From NCBI RefSeq assembly GCF_014489495.1, contig NZ_CP060780.1:1809001-1873000 (forward strand): a stretch of DNA of 64,000 nucleotides, read 5' to 3'. The notes beneath the pieces were generated by a model, which was not told where the DNA came from, made no database searches, and saw only the letters and a program-made list of their open reading frames with translations. Positions 1-10,139 of the stretch are shown one piece after another. The position numbers were made by a program, and so were the translations under genes. The stretch is from Sphingomonas daechungensis (GTDB taxonomy: Bacteria > Pseudomonadota > Alphaproteobacteria > Sphingomonadales > Sphingomonadaceae). Position 1 is the stretch's first letter. Every line of letters starts with the position of its first letter.

Positions 1-1090
1 TGAACGCAATCACCGACGTTCCCGGCGTCGAAGTCGGACAGAAGACACTGGTCGAGGGCGAGGGCCCACTTATCGTAGGGAAGGGGCCAGTTCGGTCTGG
101 CGTCACGATCGTCTTCCCCGCGGTCACGGCAATCTGAAGCCAGTCTATGGCGGCTATTTCAATCTCAATGGCAACGGCGAAATGACCGGCCTCGCCTACA
201 TGCAGGATTTCGGAACGATCAGCGGCCCGATCGGCATCACCAGCAGCAACGCCATTGGTCACGTCTACGCCGGTATCCAGGAATGGGCAGTCCAGCACGG
301 CGGGGAGGCCGTCTATCCAGTCGTCGCCGAAACCTGGGACGGCTGGCAAAGCGACATCAACGGATTCCACGTTCGGCCCGCCACAGCCAAAGCCGCGCTC
401 GACGCCGCAAAAAGTGGCCCGGTTGAAGAGGGTGTCGTCGGCGGTGGCACCGGCATGCACTGTTTCAGCTTCAAGGGCGGAATCGGAACGTCGTCTCGTG
501 CAATTACCGCAGGCGCAAAGTCCTATTCCGTGGGCGTGCTCGTCCAGTGCAACACGGGCGATCGAAAGGTGCTCCGCATCGCGGGTGTTCCCGTTGGCCG
601 CAACCTCCAGAACAGCTGGCTGCCATGTTACGATCCGCGGCAGTCCCGGCCTGATCAGACGCCGAAATGCGGTACCGAAGGCAGGGCGCTTCCCGATAGC
701 GGATCCATCATCATCGTCGTCGCGACTGACGCTCCATTGATGCCGGTCCAGCTTAACCGGGTGGCAAAGCGCGCTGCGCTCGGCCTCGCTCGCCTGGGTT
801 CCTATTCGGGTACCTCTTCGGGGGACCTGATCGTCGCCTTCTCCACCGTGCCGGAGTCCGTGAACGGACCGGACCAGAAAGCACCGTCGCCGCTCACGCC
901 GATTGCCGACACTGAGGTGAACGCGGTTTTCGAAGCAACCGTACAGGCTACCGAGGAGGCGATCGTGAATGCGCTGGTCGCCGCCCGAACTTCGACGGGT
1001 GCCGACGGGTACACGATGTATGCTCTGCCGCACGGCGAGCTTCAAGCGATCCTGAAACGCTTCGGCAGGCTGGAAGAGCGAAAACCATGA
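1..1090 (+). CDS. DmpA/BapA-type P1 family aminopeptidase (start codon clipped, frameshifted)
   Basis: Peptidase of the DmpA/BapA (P1, Ntn-hydrolase-like) family, which releases N-terminal residues from D-, L- or beta-peptides after cutting itself into two chains. The window opens with TG AAC GCA ATC, so the ATG begins one base outside; the protein starts MNAITDVPGVEVGQ. The family's self-cleavage site is visible as Gly-Ser at 701-706 (GSIIIVVATDAP), where Ser becomes the N-terminal nucleophile. The tail GSYSGTSSGDLIVAFST is also typical. Frame changes near 117-125 in a C run (FP then RGHGNLKPVYGG), as expected from one missing C. The stop shares ATGA with the next gene, so the two are probably translated together. 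Family sure; substrate unknown. Confidence 0.85.
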   Translation, partial: ERNHRRSRRRSRTEDTGRGRGPTYRREGASSVWRHDRLPRGHGNLKPVYGGYFNLNGNGEMTGLAYMQDFGTISGPIGITSSNAIGHVYAGIQEWAVQHGGEAVYPVVAETWDGWQSDINGFHVRPATAKAALDAAKSGPVEEGVVGGGTGMHCFSFKGGIGTSSRAITAGAKSYSVGVLVQCNTGDRKVLRIAGVPVGRNLQNSWLPCYDPRQSRPDQTPKCGTEGRALPDSGSIIIVVATDAPLMPVQLNRVAKRAALGLARLGSYSGTSSGDLIVAFSTVPESVNGPDQKAPSPLTPIADTEVNAVFEATVQATEEAIVNALVAARTSTGADGYTMYALPHGELQAILKRFGRLEERKP

Positions 1091-2656
1091 ACCTTCCCCG
1101 CGTTACATATTCCAACACCGGCGAGGACTTCTCAGGGGTCCATGCCCATCTCGACGCGATCATTCCCGAGGTCGAGGCGCGCTTGCTGGAGAATATTCGT
1201 CCCAGCTTCATCGGCGGTGAGGATCGTCCTGAAGGCCAGATCGTCACTGCTCGAAGCCCGATCGACTACAGCCTCATCCTCGGCGATTTCCCTCAAGCCG
1301 ACCACGGCATGATCGACGACGCGGTCGAAGCGGCGCAGGCGGCTTATCCGTCGTGGCGCGCGATGGGATGGCCAAGGCGCGTCGGGATCCTCCGTGCCGC
1401 GGCCGACGTGCTGGAGGAGCGCAAGTGGGACCTTTCCGTTGCGTGCCTGATCGAGGTCGGAAAGTCGCGGCTCGAAGCGGTCGGCGAGGTCGAGGAAGCG
1501 ATCGACCTTCTACGTCATTACTGCAACGAGATGGAGCGAACGGACGGCTTCCGCGAAGACCGTCCGGGGCGTCCGCTGCCGAGAAGTGCAGCGTGGTTCT
1601 CAGGCCCTACGGGGTGTTCGCGGTCATCGCGCCGTTCAACTTCCCGGTCGCGCTGTCGGTGGGCATGATGTCGGCGGCGCTCGTGGCGGGGAACACCGTA
1701 GTGTTGAAGCCCAGCGATGCCGCTGGTCTAACGGGTCGCCTGGTCGTCGAAGCGCTCGTCGAGGGCGGCCTACCGCCCGGCGTGCTCAATCTCGTCCAAG
1801 GCGGGCGCGAAACGGGCGAGCTGCTGGCCAGGCACGCAGGTATCGATGGTTTCGCGTTCACGGGATCGAACGCCGTAGGCATGACCATCCTGAGGCATGC
1901 CGTGACCTCACAGGCGACGCGTCCGGTCCTTGCGGAAATGGGCGGAAAGAACCCCGCATTCGTGACCGCCAACGCAGACCTGGCTCTGGCCGCGACGGGC
2001 GTCGCGCGTTCGGCGTTTGGCTTGTCGGGCCAGAAATGCAGTGCGGCATCGCGGGCATATGTCCACCGATCAATATTCGAAGGCTTCCAGGAAGCCCTGG
2101 TAGAGACGACGGGCAAGCTCACGGTCGGCGACCCTCGACAGGCTAACGTATTCATGGGGCCGGTCATCAATGACAAGGCACTGGATCGCTTCGGCAAGGC
2201 AACGGCGGCTGCGGCATTCGACGGTTCGATCGTCCGGGGAGGAGAGAGGCTTGAGGGCGGCCTGTTCGAGGCGGTGCTTATGTAGAGCCGACGATCGTCA
2301 CCGGCCTACCAAGTGACCACTGGATCAACCGCGACGAGCTTTTCTTGCCCTTCGTCAGCCTGATCCCGTTCGACAATTTGGATGAAGCCATTGCGGATGC
2401 GAACCGGAGCGCCTTCGGCCTGACAGCCGGTGTCTACACGCGGGACGAGCAGGAACTTGATCTGTTCCTTAGCAGGATCGAGGCGGGGGTACTCTATGCC
2501 AACCGGGCGGCCGGAGCGACCACCGGTGCCTGGCCCGGCTTCCAGACCTTCTGCGGCTGGAAGGGGTCGGGAACGACCGGGAAGGGCGGTCTTGGCAGCT
2601 GGTATGTGCCGCAGTTCATGCGCGAACAGAGTCACACGGTGTTCGACGCGCAGTGA
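1087..2656 (+). CDS. Aldehyde dehydrogenase, P5C-dehydrogenase-like (two frameshifts)
   Basis: NAD(P)-dependent aldehyde dehydrogenase that oxidises an aldehyde or semialdehyde to the acid. Catalytic parts are present: the general-base Glu in LAEMGGKNPAF (codon 1935-1937) and the nucleophile Cys in SGQKCSAASR (codon 2037-2039). The GQKCSAASR context resembles 1-pyrroline-5-carboxylate dehydrogenase more than betaine-type enzymes. About 523 aa when three reading frames are joined. Breaks lie near 1560-1585 (before AEKCSVVLRPYGV) and near 2268 (GGAYVEPTIV); each needs one extra base. The ATG overlaps the peptidase stop, and the stop overlaps the GTG of the CoA-transferase gene. Beside a peptidase, a role in amino-acid or amino-aldehyde breakdown is plausible but inferred. 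Confidence 0.85.
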
Positions 2657-3354
2657 ACAAGCTTTACGACAGTCCCAAAGCCGCGCTCGCCGGCCTTCTG
2701 CACGACGGCATGACGATCATGTCCGGTGGCTTCGGCCTCTCGGGGAATCCTGAAAGCCTGATCCCCGAGATTAAGGCCGCGGGGGTCAAGGACCTCACGA
2801 TCATTTCGAACAACGCCGGTGCCGATGGCTTCGGTCTTTGGCATCTTCTGCAAACGCGGCAGGTTCGGAAGATGATCTCGTCCTACGTCGGCGAGAACAA
2901 ATTGTTCGAACAGCAGTATCTGTCCGGAGAGCTGGAACTCGAGTTTAATCCCCAGGGAACACTGGCAGAGCGGATCAGGGCAGGGGGCGCCGGTATTCCC
3001 GCCTTCTTTACTGCAACGGGCGTCGGCACTGTCGTGGCGGATGGAAAGCCGCAGGAGACGTTCGAAGGCCATCACTACGTTCGCGAGACATGGCTTCGAG
3101 CTGACCTGTCTATCATCAAGGCTTGGCGTGCGGATACGGAGGGCAACCTTCAGTTCCGCAAGACCGCCCGCAACTTCAATCCCGTGATGGCGACGGCCGC
3201 AAGAACCACCGTCGTGGAGGTCGAGGAAATTGTCGAAGCCGGGAAAATTGATCCTGACTGCGTCCACACGCCGGGAATCTATGTCCATCGAATCGTGAAG
3301 AGCACGACCAACGAAAAGCGTATCGAGAAGTTGACGGTGAGGCCTCGGGAGTAG
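2653..3354 (+). CDS. 3-oxoacid CoA-transferase subunit A, no B subunit nearby
   Basis: Class I CoA-transferase alpha subunit (ScoA/AtoD type), 233 aa and intact. In the family it pairs with a beta subunit to move CoA from succinyl-CoA or acetyl-CoA to a 3-oxoacid. The glycine-rich signature GGFGLSGNPE lies near residues 25-35, followed by the usual GENKLFEQQYLSGELELE segment region. Start is GTG at 2653, sharing GTGA with the aldehyde dehydrogenase stop. The catalytic glutamate of these enzymes lies in the B subunit, and no B subunit exists in this window: the next gene is an unrelated hydrolase. The protein therefore needs a partner encoded elsewhere, or the B gene was lost. Confidence 0.85.
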   Translation: MNKLYDSPKAALAGLLHDGMTIMSGGFGLSGNPESLIPEIKAAGVKDLTIISNNAGADGFGLWHLLQTRQVRKMISSYVGENKLFEQQYLSGELELEFNPQGTLAERIRAGGAGIPAFFTATGVGTVVADGKPQETFEGHHYVRETWLRADLSIIKAWRADTEGNLQFRKTARNFNPVMATAARTTVVEVEEIVEAGKIDPDCVHTPGIYVHRIVKSTTNEKRIEKLTVRPRE

Positions 3355-3366
3355 GGAGCGGTGCCG

Positions 3367-5889
3367 ATGCGGGCCTGGCTACAACTGGCATTGATTGCGG
3401 CACTGGCTTTCGGGCTGACGGTCGGCGCAAGGGCTGAACGAGAGCCGGTGCTGAAGCAGGTCGACCTGCCGCATAGCTACTATTGGCGCGAGCTTTACAT
3501 CCCGCAGCTAACCACCGGTCCTTCGAGCGTCGCGTTCGAACCCGATGGCAAGACATTGATTTATTCGATGGGCGGCTCCCTCTGGCGGCAGGCGATCGGT
3601 TCTGAAGAAGCGACCGAGCTGACGCATCCCCGCGCTGCCTGCGACTATCAGCCCGATGTCTCGCCGGACGGACGCTCTGTGCTGTTCACCCGTTATGACG
3701 GGACCGGCCTTGAGCTTTGGCGTCTGGATCTTGCTTCAGGCCGTGAGCAGCGGCTGACTTCGGGCGGTGCGGTGAACGTCGAGCCGCGGATTTCACCGGA
3801 CGGCAAGCGGATCGCCTGGGTGTCGACCACGGGGACAGGACACTTCAACCTCTTCGTCGCGGATCTCGGCCCCGGCGGCTTGACGAATTCTCGCCCATTG
3901 CTTGGTGAGCGGCAGAGCAAGATCGCTCGCTATTACTATTCGACCTTCGATCACGCCTTGAATCCGTCCTGGACACCAGACGGCAAACGGATTCTCTACG
4001 TGACAAATGACGAGGTTGCCTGGGGAACCGGCGACATCTGGTCGGTCGCCGTCGACGATCCGGCCGATCGTCGACGAATCCTGAGTGAAGAGACGAGCTG
4101 GAGTGCCCGTCCGGAGATGTCGCCCGACGGCAAGCAGGTCCTGTTCGCAAGCTACCACGGCCGCCAGTGGCGGCAGCTTTGGTTGACGACCCCGAAGGTG
4201 CGGCCGCGCTTCCGCTCACGTTCGGCGAATTCGACTTATCCAGCGCGCGCTGGTCGCCGGACGGCGAACGCATCGCCTACATCAGCAACGAAAGCGGGAA
4301 TACCAGTCTCGCAGTCCGGGATTACTATGGGGGCAGACCCTCCAGGTCATCCCCAAGTCGCGCCGATTCAAGTCACCGCAGGCGCGGTTGGTCATCGATA
4401 TTCGGGACGAGCACGGGACGAGCGTGCCGGCCCGCGTTGCTGTCATCGGGAGCGATGGCCGGGCGATCGCTTCGGCGAATGGCTGGATGCATGCCGACGA
4501 TGGCTTCAACCGGAAGCTGCAGGCCGCCGAAATGCACTATTTCCATTGCCCTGGGCGCTGCGTCCTGGAAGCTCCGGCGGGCAAAACGACCGTCTGGGTT
4601 CAGCGAGGCTTCCGCTATCTGCCGTGGCAAGAGAGCGTCGAGCTGAAAGCAGGTTTCGAAAAGCTGCTGTCGGCTCGCTTAGAACTGAACGACCTGCCCA
4701 CCGCTTTCGGGAAATTCCGAAGCGCCGACCTCCATGTGCACATGAACTACGGAGGCGCCTACCGGAACACGCCGGCCAACTTGACTGCCCAGGCCCAATC
4801 TGAAGACCTCGACGCAGTCTACAACCTCATCGTCAACAAGGAGGAGCGGATACCGGACATAGGTATTCCCGTTGGCTGCGATCCAGCCAGCACTCCCGGC
4901 ACGCTAGTCATGCATTCGCAGGAATTCCACACCAGCTACTGGGGGCATCTCGGCCTGCTCGGTCTATCGGATCATGTTCTGACACCCGACTTCTCAGCCT
5001 ATCGCCACACGGCGCTCGCAAGCCCGTACCCATACAATGGGAAGGTCAGCGACCTGGCTCACGCGCAGGGGCGCTGGTCGGATATGTCCATCCGTACGAC
5101 TGGGTGATCGATCCGGCTAAGGAGAAATCGCTGTCCAACGAGCTTCCGGCGGACGTCATCAACAACAAGGTCGATTACATCGAGATTGTCGGTTTTTCGG
5201 ATCACAAGTCGACAGCGAACATCTGGTATCGACTGCTCAATCTGGGCTTTCGGATACCGGCAGGCGCCGGGACGGATGCGATGGCCAATTATGCCTCGCT
5301 CCGAGGCCCTGTCGGGATGAACCGGGTGTTTCTCGAAACTGGCGGAGAACTGAACCCGGAAGCATTGGAAGCGGCACTGAAGGCGGGCCGAACCTTCGCC
5401 AGCAATGGACCAATGCTGGGGTTCGAACTCGAAGGTAAGCGTCCTGGTGGCACCGTGGTGAGCCACGGCCCAGGCGTGATGCACTACCGCGTTGCGCTAC
5501 GGTCGCCAGTCAGCGTCGATCATCTTGAGCTCGTCCAGAACGGCAAGGTGGTGAAAACTTTCACCTTAAGCGGCGATCGTCGGAAATCGGACTTTGAGGG
5601 CGAGCTGAAGATCAGCGAGGGCGGGTGGATTGTCCTTCGCGCCTGGAATGACGACTCCGATCCGCAGGTGCTGGACCTCTACCCCTACGCGACGACGAGC
5701 CCGATATATCTCGAGCTTCCGGGCGGGGCTCCTCGTGCCCCGGCTGACGCACTTTACTTCTCAGCCTGGCTGGATCGCGTGATCGCAGATGCGGAAAGCA
5801 GGACGGACTTCCGCAACGATCGAGAGAGGAGTGAAACCCTTTCGTACCTGCGCGATGCGAAGAATAGATTCGAAGCGCTAGCAAAGTAA
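3367..5889 (+). CDS. Secreted TolB-like propeller plus CehA/McbA-type metallohydrolase (three frameshifts)
   Basis: Exported two-part protein of about 840 aa. After a signal peptide (hydrophobic stretch ending GARA) come TolB/WD40-like repeats with recurring SPDG(K/R) motifs (PDVSPDGRSVLF, RISPDGKRIAW, EMSPDGKQVLF). A C-terminal PHP/amidohydrolase-type domain follows with SADLHVHMNYGG near 4725-4755, as in CehA/McbA proteins, whose His residues bind metal. Breaks near 4183, 4330 and 5075 each need one base, mostly in G runs (for example QGALVGYVHPYDW resumes at 5075). ATG 3367 is chosen over GTG 3361 because GGGAG lies 8 bases upstream. Substrate unknown; hydrolysis of an ester, amide or carbamate is possible. 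Confidence 0.75.
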
Positions 5890-5900
5890 GAGCCAACCCC

Positions 5901-6217
5901 TCATTCCTCGGGGCGACCGTGACCCTTAAATGATTCAGATCGTCGGTCACCGGGATTTGGCAGGAGAGCCGGCTGTTCGGCTGGCGCGCATCGGCGCTAT
6001 CCAGGAGGTCGTCTTCGTCGCTGCCCATCGGCCGCAAGCGCGCTAGCCAGTACTCGTCGACATAGACGTGGCAGGTCGCGCATGAGCAATTCCCACCGCA
6101 CAAGGCGAGAATCTCCTCGATGCCACCGCCGCGCAGGTTTTCCATCAGTGATCGACCGGTTGTTGCGGTCACGTCCTGCTGGCTTCCGTCGCGGGTCGTA
6201 ACGTGAATGATTGGCAT
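5901..6217 (-). CDS. [2Fe-2S] ferredoxin, adrenodoxin/putidaredoxin type
   Basis: Small electron carrier of about 105 aa beginning MPIIHVTTRDGSQ. The four cluster cysteines are in ALCGGNCSCATCHVY and LSCQIP, the pattern of vertebrate-type/putidaredoxin ferredoxins that feed P450s or Rieske oxygenases. It starts one base after the stop of the ferredoxin reductase gene, so the two are one transcript. At the C-terminus one missing C in a C run (near 5908-5912) hides a natural ending APEE followed by TGA at 5901-5903; without it the frame runs on into the opposite gene. The electron acceptor is probably one of the oxygenases in the island. Confidence 0.85.
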
Positions 6218-6218
6218 G

Positions 6219-7442
6219 TCAGGCAACCAATGATTTGAGTGGAACGGAGTCGTCTTGCAGCGCGACCCGGTCGAATCGCGCCTTCTGTTCGACGAGCTTG
6301 CGGCCCTGGACATAGTCCCTGACCAAGTTGACGCAGTCTAAGGCAACTAGACGCTCGTTCCGGAAATAGAGCACGCTGAAACGATCGCTCGATGCATCTC
6401 CGCGAACCAGAAAGTCGTCATAACCGGCATTCAGCCCAACCGTTTGGAGCTTGACGTCAAACTGGTGCGACCAGAACCATGGCGTCGCATGGTAGGGTTC
6501 TGCCTGCCCGATGATGGACTTCGCGGCCGTCATTGCCTGGTCCGTCGCGTTCTGGACGGACTCGACGCGTACCGGATAATTCGGCCCAAACGGGTTATGG
6601 TGAAGCGCGCAATCACCAACCGCGAAAACATCCGGAAGGTTCGTTCGGCAGCATTCATCGACGAGCACGCCGTTGGAACTTTCAGCACCAGCCTCGATCA
6701 GCGGTTCGACACTCGGCTGAATTCCAATTCCCACGATGACGATGTCCGCATCGACCGTCGAGCCATCACCGAGAAGAACTCGAGCGACCCGTCCCGACGA
6801 GCCTTCGATGCACGTGACGGTCGCATTCATCAGAAAATCGACGCCGCGCGCCTCATGTTCCCGGACAAAGAAGTCACTGATCGGTCCTGCAGCAACGCGC
6901 GAAAGCGGGCGGTCCAGCGCTTCGATTACGGTCACCTGCTTGCCCGCCGAGACGAGGACTGCTGCCGCCTCCAGGCCAATGTAGCCGCCGCCGATGACAA
7001 CGACGCGGTTTGCGGCCTGAAGTTCGCCGCGCAGCCGATCGACATCTGCCCGCGTACGGATCGTGTGCAGGCCTTCGAGATGACTGCCGCCGCAGGAGAG
7101 CCGGCGTGGCTGGCCGCCGGCGGCCCAAACGAGCTTGCTGTATCCAAATTCTTGGGAGGCGCTGACAGCAATTCGGTCCATTGCGTTAATCGCGATGATG
7201 TCATGGCCGCGGACCAGCTCGATCTTCTTCTCCGCCCAAAAGTGCGGCTGGTGAAAGAGGATGCTTTCGAATGGCTTTTCGCCGGCGAGATAGTCCTTGG
7301 ACAAGGGAGGACGTTCATAAGGAAGATCGCTCTCCGCCGTGACGATCCCGATACTGCCATGGAAGTCGAGATGGCGAAGCGCGGCGGCGGTCTGCACACC
7401 GCCGTGCCCACTCCCGACGATCAGGACGTCGAAATGCGTCAA
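6219..7442 (-). CDS. FAD-dependent ferredoxin reductase
   Basis: NAD(P)H:ferredoxin reductase of the putidaredoxin-reductase/BphA4 family, 407 aa, intact. FAD-binding GSGHGGVQTAAALR lies at the N-terminus, the NAD-binding motif VVVIGGGYIGLEAA in the middle, and the second FAD motif NLPDVFAVGDCALHHN near residue 280. TTG at 7442-7440 is taken as the start because it overlaps the thiolase stop (TTGA) and places the first beta strand (THFDVLIVGSG) correctly; longer forms start inside the thiolase. It is followed by its likely partner ferredoxin. Function as donor to Rieske oxygenases is inferred from context. Confidence 0.88.
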   Translation of the reverse strand: MTHFDVLIVGSGHGGVQTAAALRHLDFHGSIGIVTAESDLPYERPPLSKDYLAGEKPFESILFHQPHFWAEKKIELVRGHDIIAINAMDRIAVSASQEFGYSKLVWAAGGQPRRLSCGGSHLEGLHTIRTRADVDRLRGELQAANRVVVIGGGYIGLEAAAVLVSAGKQVTVIEALDRPLSRVAAGPISDFFVREHEARGVDFLMNATVTCIEGSSGRVARVLLGDGSTVDADIVIVGIGIQPSVEPLIEAGAESSNGVLVDECCRTNLPDVFAVGDCALHHNPFGPNYPVRVESVQNATDQAMTAAKSIIGQAEPYHATPWFWSHQFDVKLQTVGLNAGYDDFLVRGDASSDRFSVLYFRNERLVALDCVNLVRDYVQGRKLVEQKARFDRVALQDDSVPLKSLVA

Positions 7443-8616
7443 TGAAGCGCCTCGACGATCGTGGCATTTGCGATGCCGCCGCCTTCGCACATGGTCTGAA
7501 GGCCGAAACGCGCTCCGCGTCGCCGGAGCTCGTGCACCAGCGTTGTCATAAGCTTGGTCCCAGTTGCGCCGAGGGGATGGCCTAGAGCGATTGCGCCACC
7601 GTTGACGTTCAAGCGAGTGGGATCAGCTCCGATGTCGTGCAACCACGCTAGTGGCACGGTGGCGAAAGCCTCGTTCACCTCAAATAGGTCAATATCCTCA
7701 AGCTTTCGACCCGACCGTTCCAAGATTCGCCGCGTCGCTGGTACCGGCTCCATCAGCATAATCACCGGGTCGCCCGCCGTGACGGCCAAAGCGTCCACGC
7801 GCGCTATCGGGGTCAATCCATGCTCCTTGAGCGCCCTCTCGCTGGCGATGAGAAGGCCAGAGGCTCCGTCGCAGACCTGACTCGCATTGCCTGCGGTGAT
7901 CACTCCATCGGGCTTGAGGGTCTTCAGACTTGCGAGCCCCTCCATCGACGCGTCGTAACGGATGCCTTCATCGCGCACGTGCTCACGCTCCTGGCCTTCG
8001 GGTCGACCACGGTCACAGGGACGATCTCCAGGGCAAATTTTTCGGCCTCGGTAGCGGCGGCTGCCTTTCGGTGACTCTCAAGCGCGAAGCGATCGAGAGT
8101 CTCCCGGGTCATCTGGTAATTGCGGGCGATCATCTCCGCGCCGGTGAACTGGCTGAATTCAGTGACTCCGAACCGATCTTTGATCGCCTCGCTCCATGGC
8201 CCAACGCCCAAGCCGGCCTGCATCGGCAGCATGAACGGCGTACCCATGGGCACGCGCGTCATACTTTCGATCCCTGCGGCAATGACGAGATCCTGCGTTC
8301 CGCTCATCACGGCCTGAGCGGCGAAGTGGAGCGCCTGCTGGCTGCTTCCACATTGCCGGTCGATGCTGACGGCGGGGACACTCTCCGGGAGCTTTGACGC
8401 GAGCACGAGGTTGCGCCCGACGTGGAAGCTCTGTTCTCCGACCTGGCTGACGCAGCCGACGATGACGTCGTCGATCGCGGCTGGATCGACTCCGCTGCGG
8501 TCCACGAGCGCATTCAACACCTGCGCTCCCAAGTCCGCCGGGTGCCAGTCCTTCAGAGCTCCGCCGCGCTTTCCACCGGCGGTTCTGGCTGCTTCAACGA
8601 TATAGGCTTCCGCCAC
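7439..8616 (-). CDS. Acetyl-CoA acetyltransferase-type thiolase (one frameshift)
   Basis: Degradative thiolase of about 392 aa that cleaves a 3-oxoacyl-CoA with CoA. The nucleophile Cys is in DRQCGSSQQA, the His in NGGAIALGHPLGATG and the second Cys in QTMCEGGG, so all catalytic residues are present. GTG at 8616 is the start, with AGGAAC a few bases upstream. The frame breaks near 7985, where ERE-HVRDEGIRYDASMEGL continues in the next frame, consistent with one missing base. It lies between a second thiolase and the ferredoxin reductase, all on the minus strand with overlapping or near-touching ends, so one operon is likely. Confidence 0.88.
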
Positions 8617-8627
8617 TTATGTTCCTT

Positions 8628-9771
8628 CTAGGCCGCAAGACCGAAAATTGCGGTTGCCTGACTGGACAGGGTTCCGCCGTTGGTATGAGCAAGCGCAATC
8701 TCGGCGCCGGGAATTGGGCTGGCCGCATCGCCGCGCAGCTGTCGAACGCTCTCGACGATCGCGAACAGGCCGTACATGCCAGGATGCACGCATGAGAGTC
8801 CGCCACCGTTGGTGTTGACCGGCAGGGTTCCACCAGGAGCGATGGCCCGCTCGAGACGAGCGAACCGCCTTCACCCTTCGCGCAAAAGCCAAGATCCTCG
8901 AGGAACAGGATCGTGTTGATGGTGAAGGCGTCGTAGAGCTGGACGACGTCCACGTCTGAAGGGGAAATGCCAGCCTGCTGCATCGCTCGGGGCCCGGATT
9001 CTGACGCGGCCGTCATGGTCAGGTCCGGCATACTGGTAATGTGGTGATGCGAAGTTGCTGCGGCGGCTCCCAGAAGCGAGACGGCCTTCGGTCTGGAGTC
9101 CCTCGCACGGTCTGAGCGGGTGAGGACGATCGCGGCAGCACCGTCGGTGACCAGGCAGAAGTCGCTCTTCGAAAGGGGTGAAGTGATCATGCGCGAGGCG
9201 AGGCAATCGTCGATCGTCAGATCGCCCGTCGCGAATGCTTCGGGATTTCGGTTGGCCCACTGGCGAGCCGCCACCGCCACGGCAGCGAGATCTTCGCGCG
9301 TGGTTCCGAATTCGTGCATGTGCCGGGCGGCGGCCAAAGCGTAGCCACTGGCCGGGAAGAGCGGTCGATAGGGTGCCTCATACGGGGATGGGCGGGCCGG
9401 GGTCGAAAGCTTCCCGCCGCTGCTGCGCTGGTTGGAACCGTAGGCCAGCAAGGCGACGTCGATTTCTCCGGCCTCGAGCATCGCCGCCGCCGTAATCAGA
9501 TGACTTACCGGCGCAGAACCCCGGTCCGGTTGCAATCGGTGAATTTCGGATGGACCCCCAGATGCTCGGCCAAGCTGAGACCCGCGAACATGTCGTCGGG
9601 CAGGCAAATGAACAGGGCGTCGACTTCGCTCAGTTCAACGCCTGCGTCGAGCAGTGCTTTCAGCCCCGCCGTCGCTGCCATTTCCAGCGAGGACTCACCG
9701 GGGCACTCGCCGATCCCGTGGGTCGCAGCTCCAACGACCGCCGTCTTGCCGCGAGTCACTGCCCGCTCCAT
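8628..9771 (-). CDS. SCP-x/lipid-transfer-type thiolase (two frameshifts)
   Basis: Thiolase-fold protein of the SCP-x/Ltp type, which in other actinobacterial and proteobacterial pathways works on branched or steroid side-chain CoA esters together with DUF35 partners. Visible segments: AVVGAATHGIGECPG at the N-terminus, DVDVVQLYDAFTINTILFLE in the middle and LPVNTNGGGLSCVHPG near the end; it ends GLAA at TAG 8628-8630. Shifts near 9515 (CNRTGG-SAPVSHL, one G missing) and near 8855. No Cys is seen at the usual nucleophile place (TGGSAPVSHL), as in many Ltp-like homologues. The DUF35 gene starts 11 bases away on the other strand. An internal GTG slightly downstream of 9771 is also a possible start. 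Confidence 0.78.
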
Positions 9772-9782
9772 AGATCAAGATC

Positions 9783-10139
9783 ATGGGGCCGGAGCAGCAG
9801 TGGCGCGAAGCGCTTGGTCGCGGGGAATTTCGTCTCCAGCGTGCGATCGCCAGCGGTAGGGTCTTCTTCCCTCCACGGGTTGCTGAGCCTGGGACGGGCG
9901 ATCGCGACTGGGAGTGGGTCTCGGCGTCCGGAGAGGGCGTCGTCCATTCGGTTACAGTCGTGAACCCGCGTCCACCGGAGGATGCTTACGCGGTCGTCCT
10001 GGTCGATCTCGCCGAGGAAGTTCGGGTCATGAGCAACGTCGTTGGTGTTGCCCCAAATCAGATTCACATCGGCATGCCGGTCCGGGCGACAATTCGCGGG
10101 CGCGGAACAAACGCGATTCTGTTGTTCGAACCGGCCTAG
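9783..10139 (+). CDS. DUF35 OB-fold thiolase partner lacking the zinc ribbon cysteines
   Basis: 118-aa DUF35 protein. Members normally carry an N-terminal rubredoxin-like zinc ribbon followed by an OB fold, and bind thiolases or hydratases acting on bulky CoA esters. Here the ribbon region reads AIASGRVFFPPRVAEPGTGD with no cysteine, while the OB part (WVSASGEGVVHSVTVVNPRP) is intact. The gene points away from the thiolase at 9771 with only 11 bases between starts and no clear Shine-Dalgarno sequence. Its TAG overlaps the CoA-transferase stop in a shared CTAG. Partner role with the neighbouring thiolase is inferred from family knowledge. Confidence 0.75.
   Translation: MGPEQQWREALGRGEFRLQRAIASGRVFFPPRVAEPGTGDRDWEWVSASGEGVVHSVTVVNPRPPEDAYAVVLVDLAEEVRVMSNVVGVAPNQIHIGMPVRATIRGRGTNAILLFEPA

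Noticed and set aside
6444..7445. A 333-aa open frame on the plus strand opposite the ferredoxin reductase, and similar long frames opposite 15163-16527, 25674-26816 and 50143-50886
   Set aside because: High-GC codon bias opens antisense frames; the opposite strand holds clear, motif-rich genes and these frames have no family pattern.
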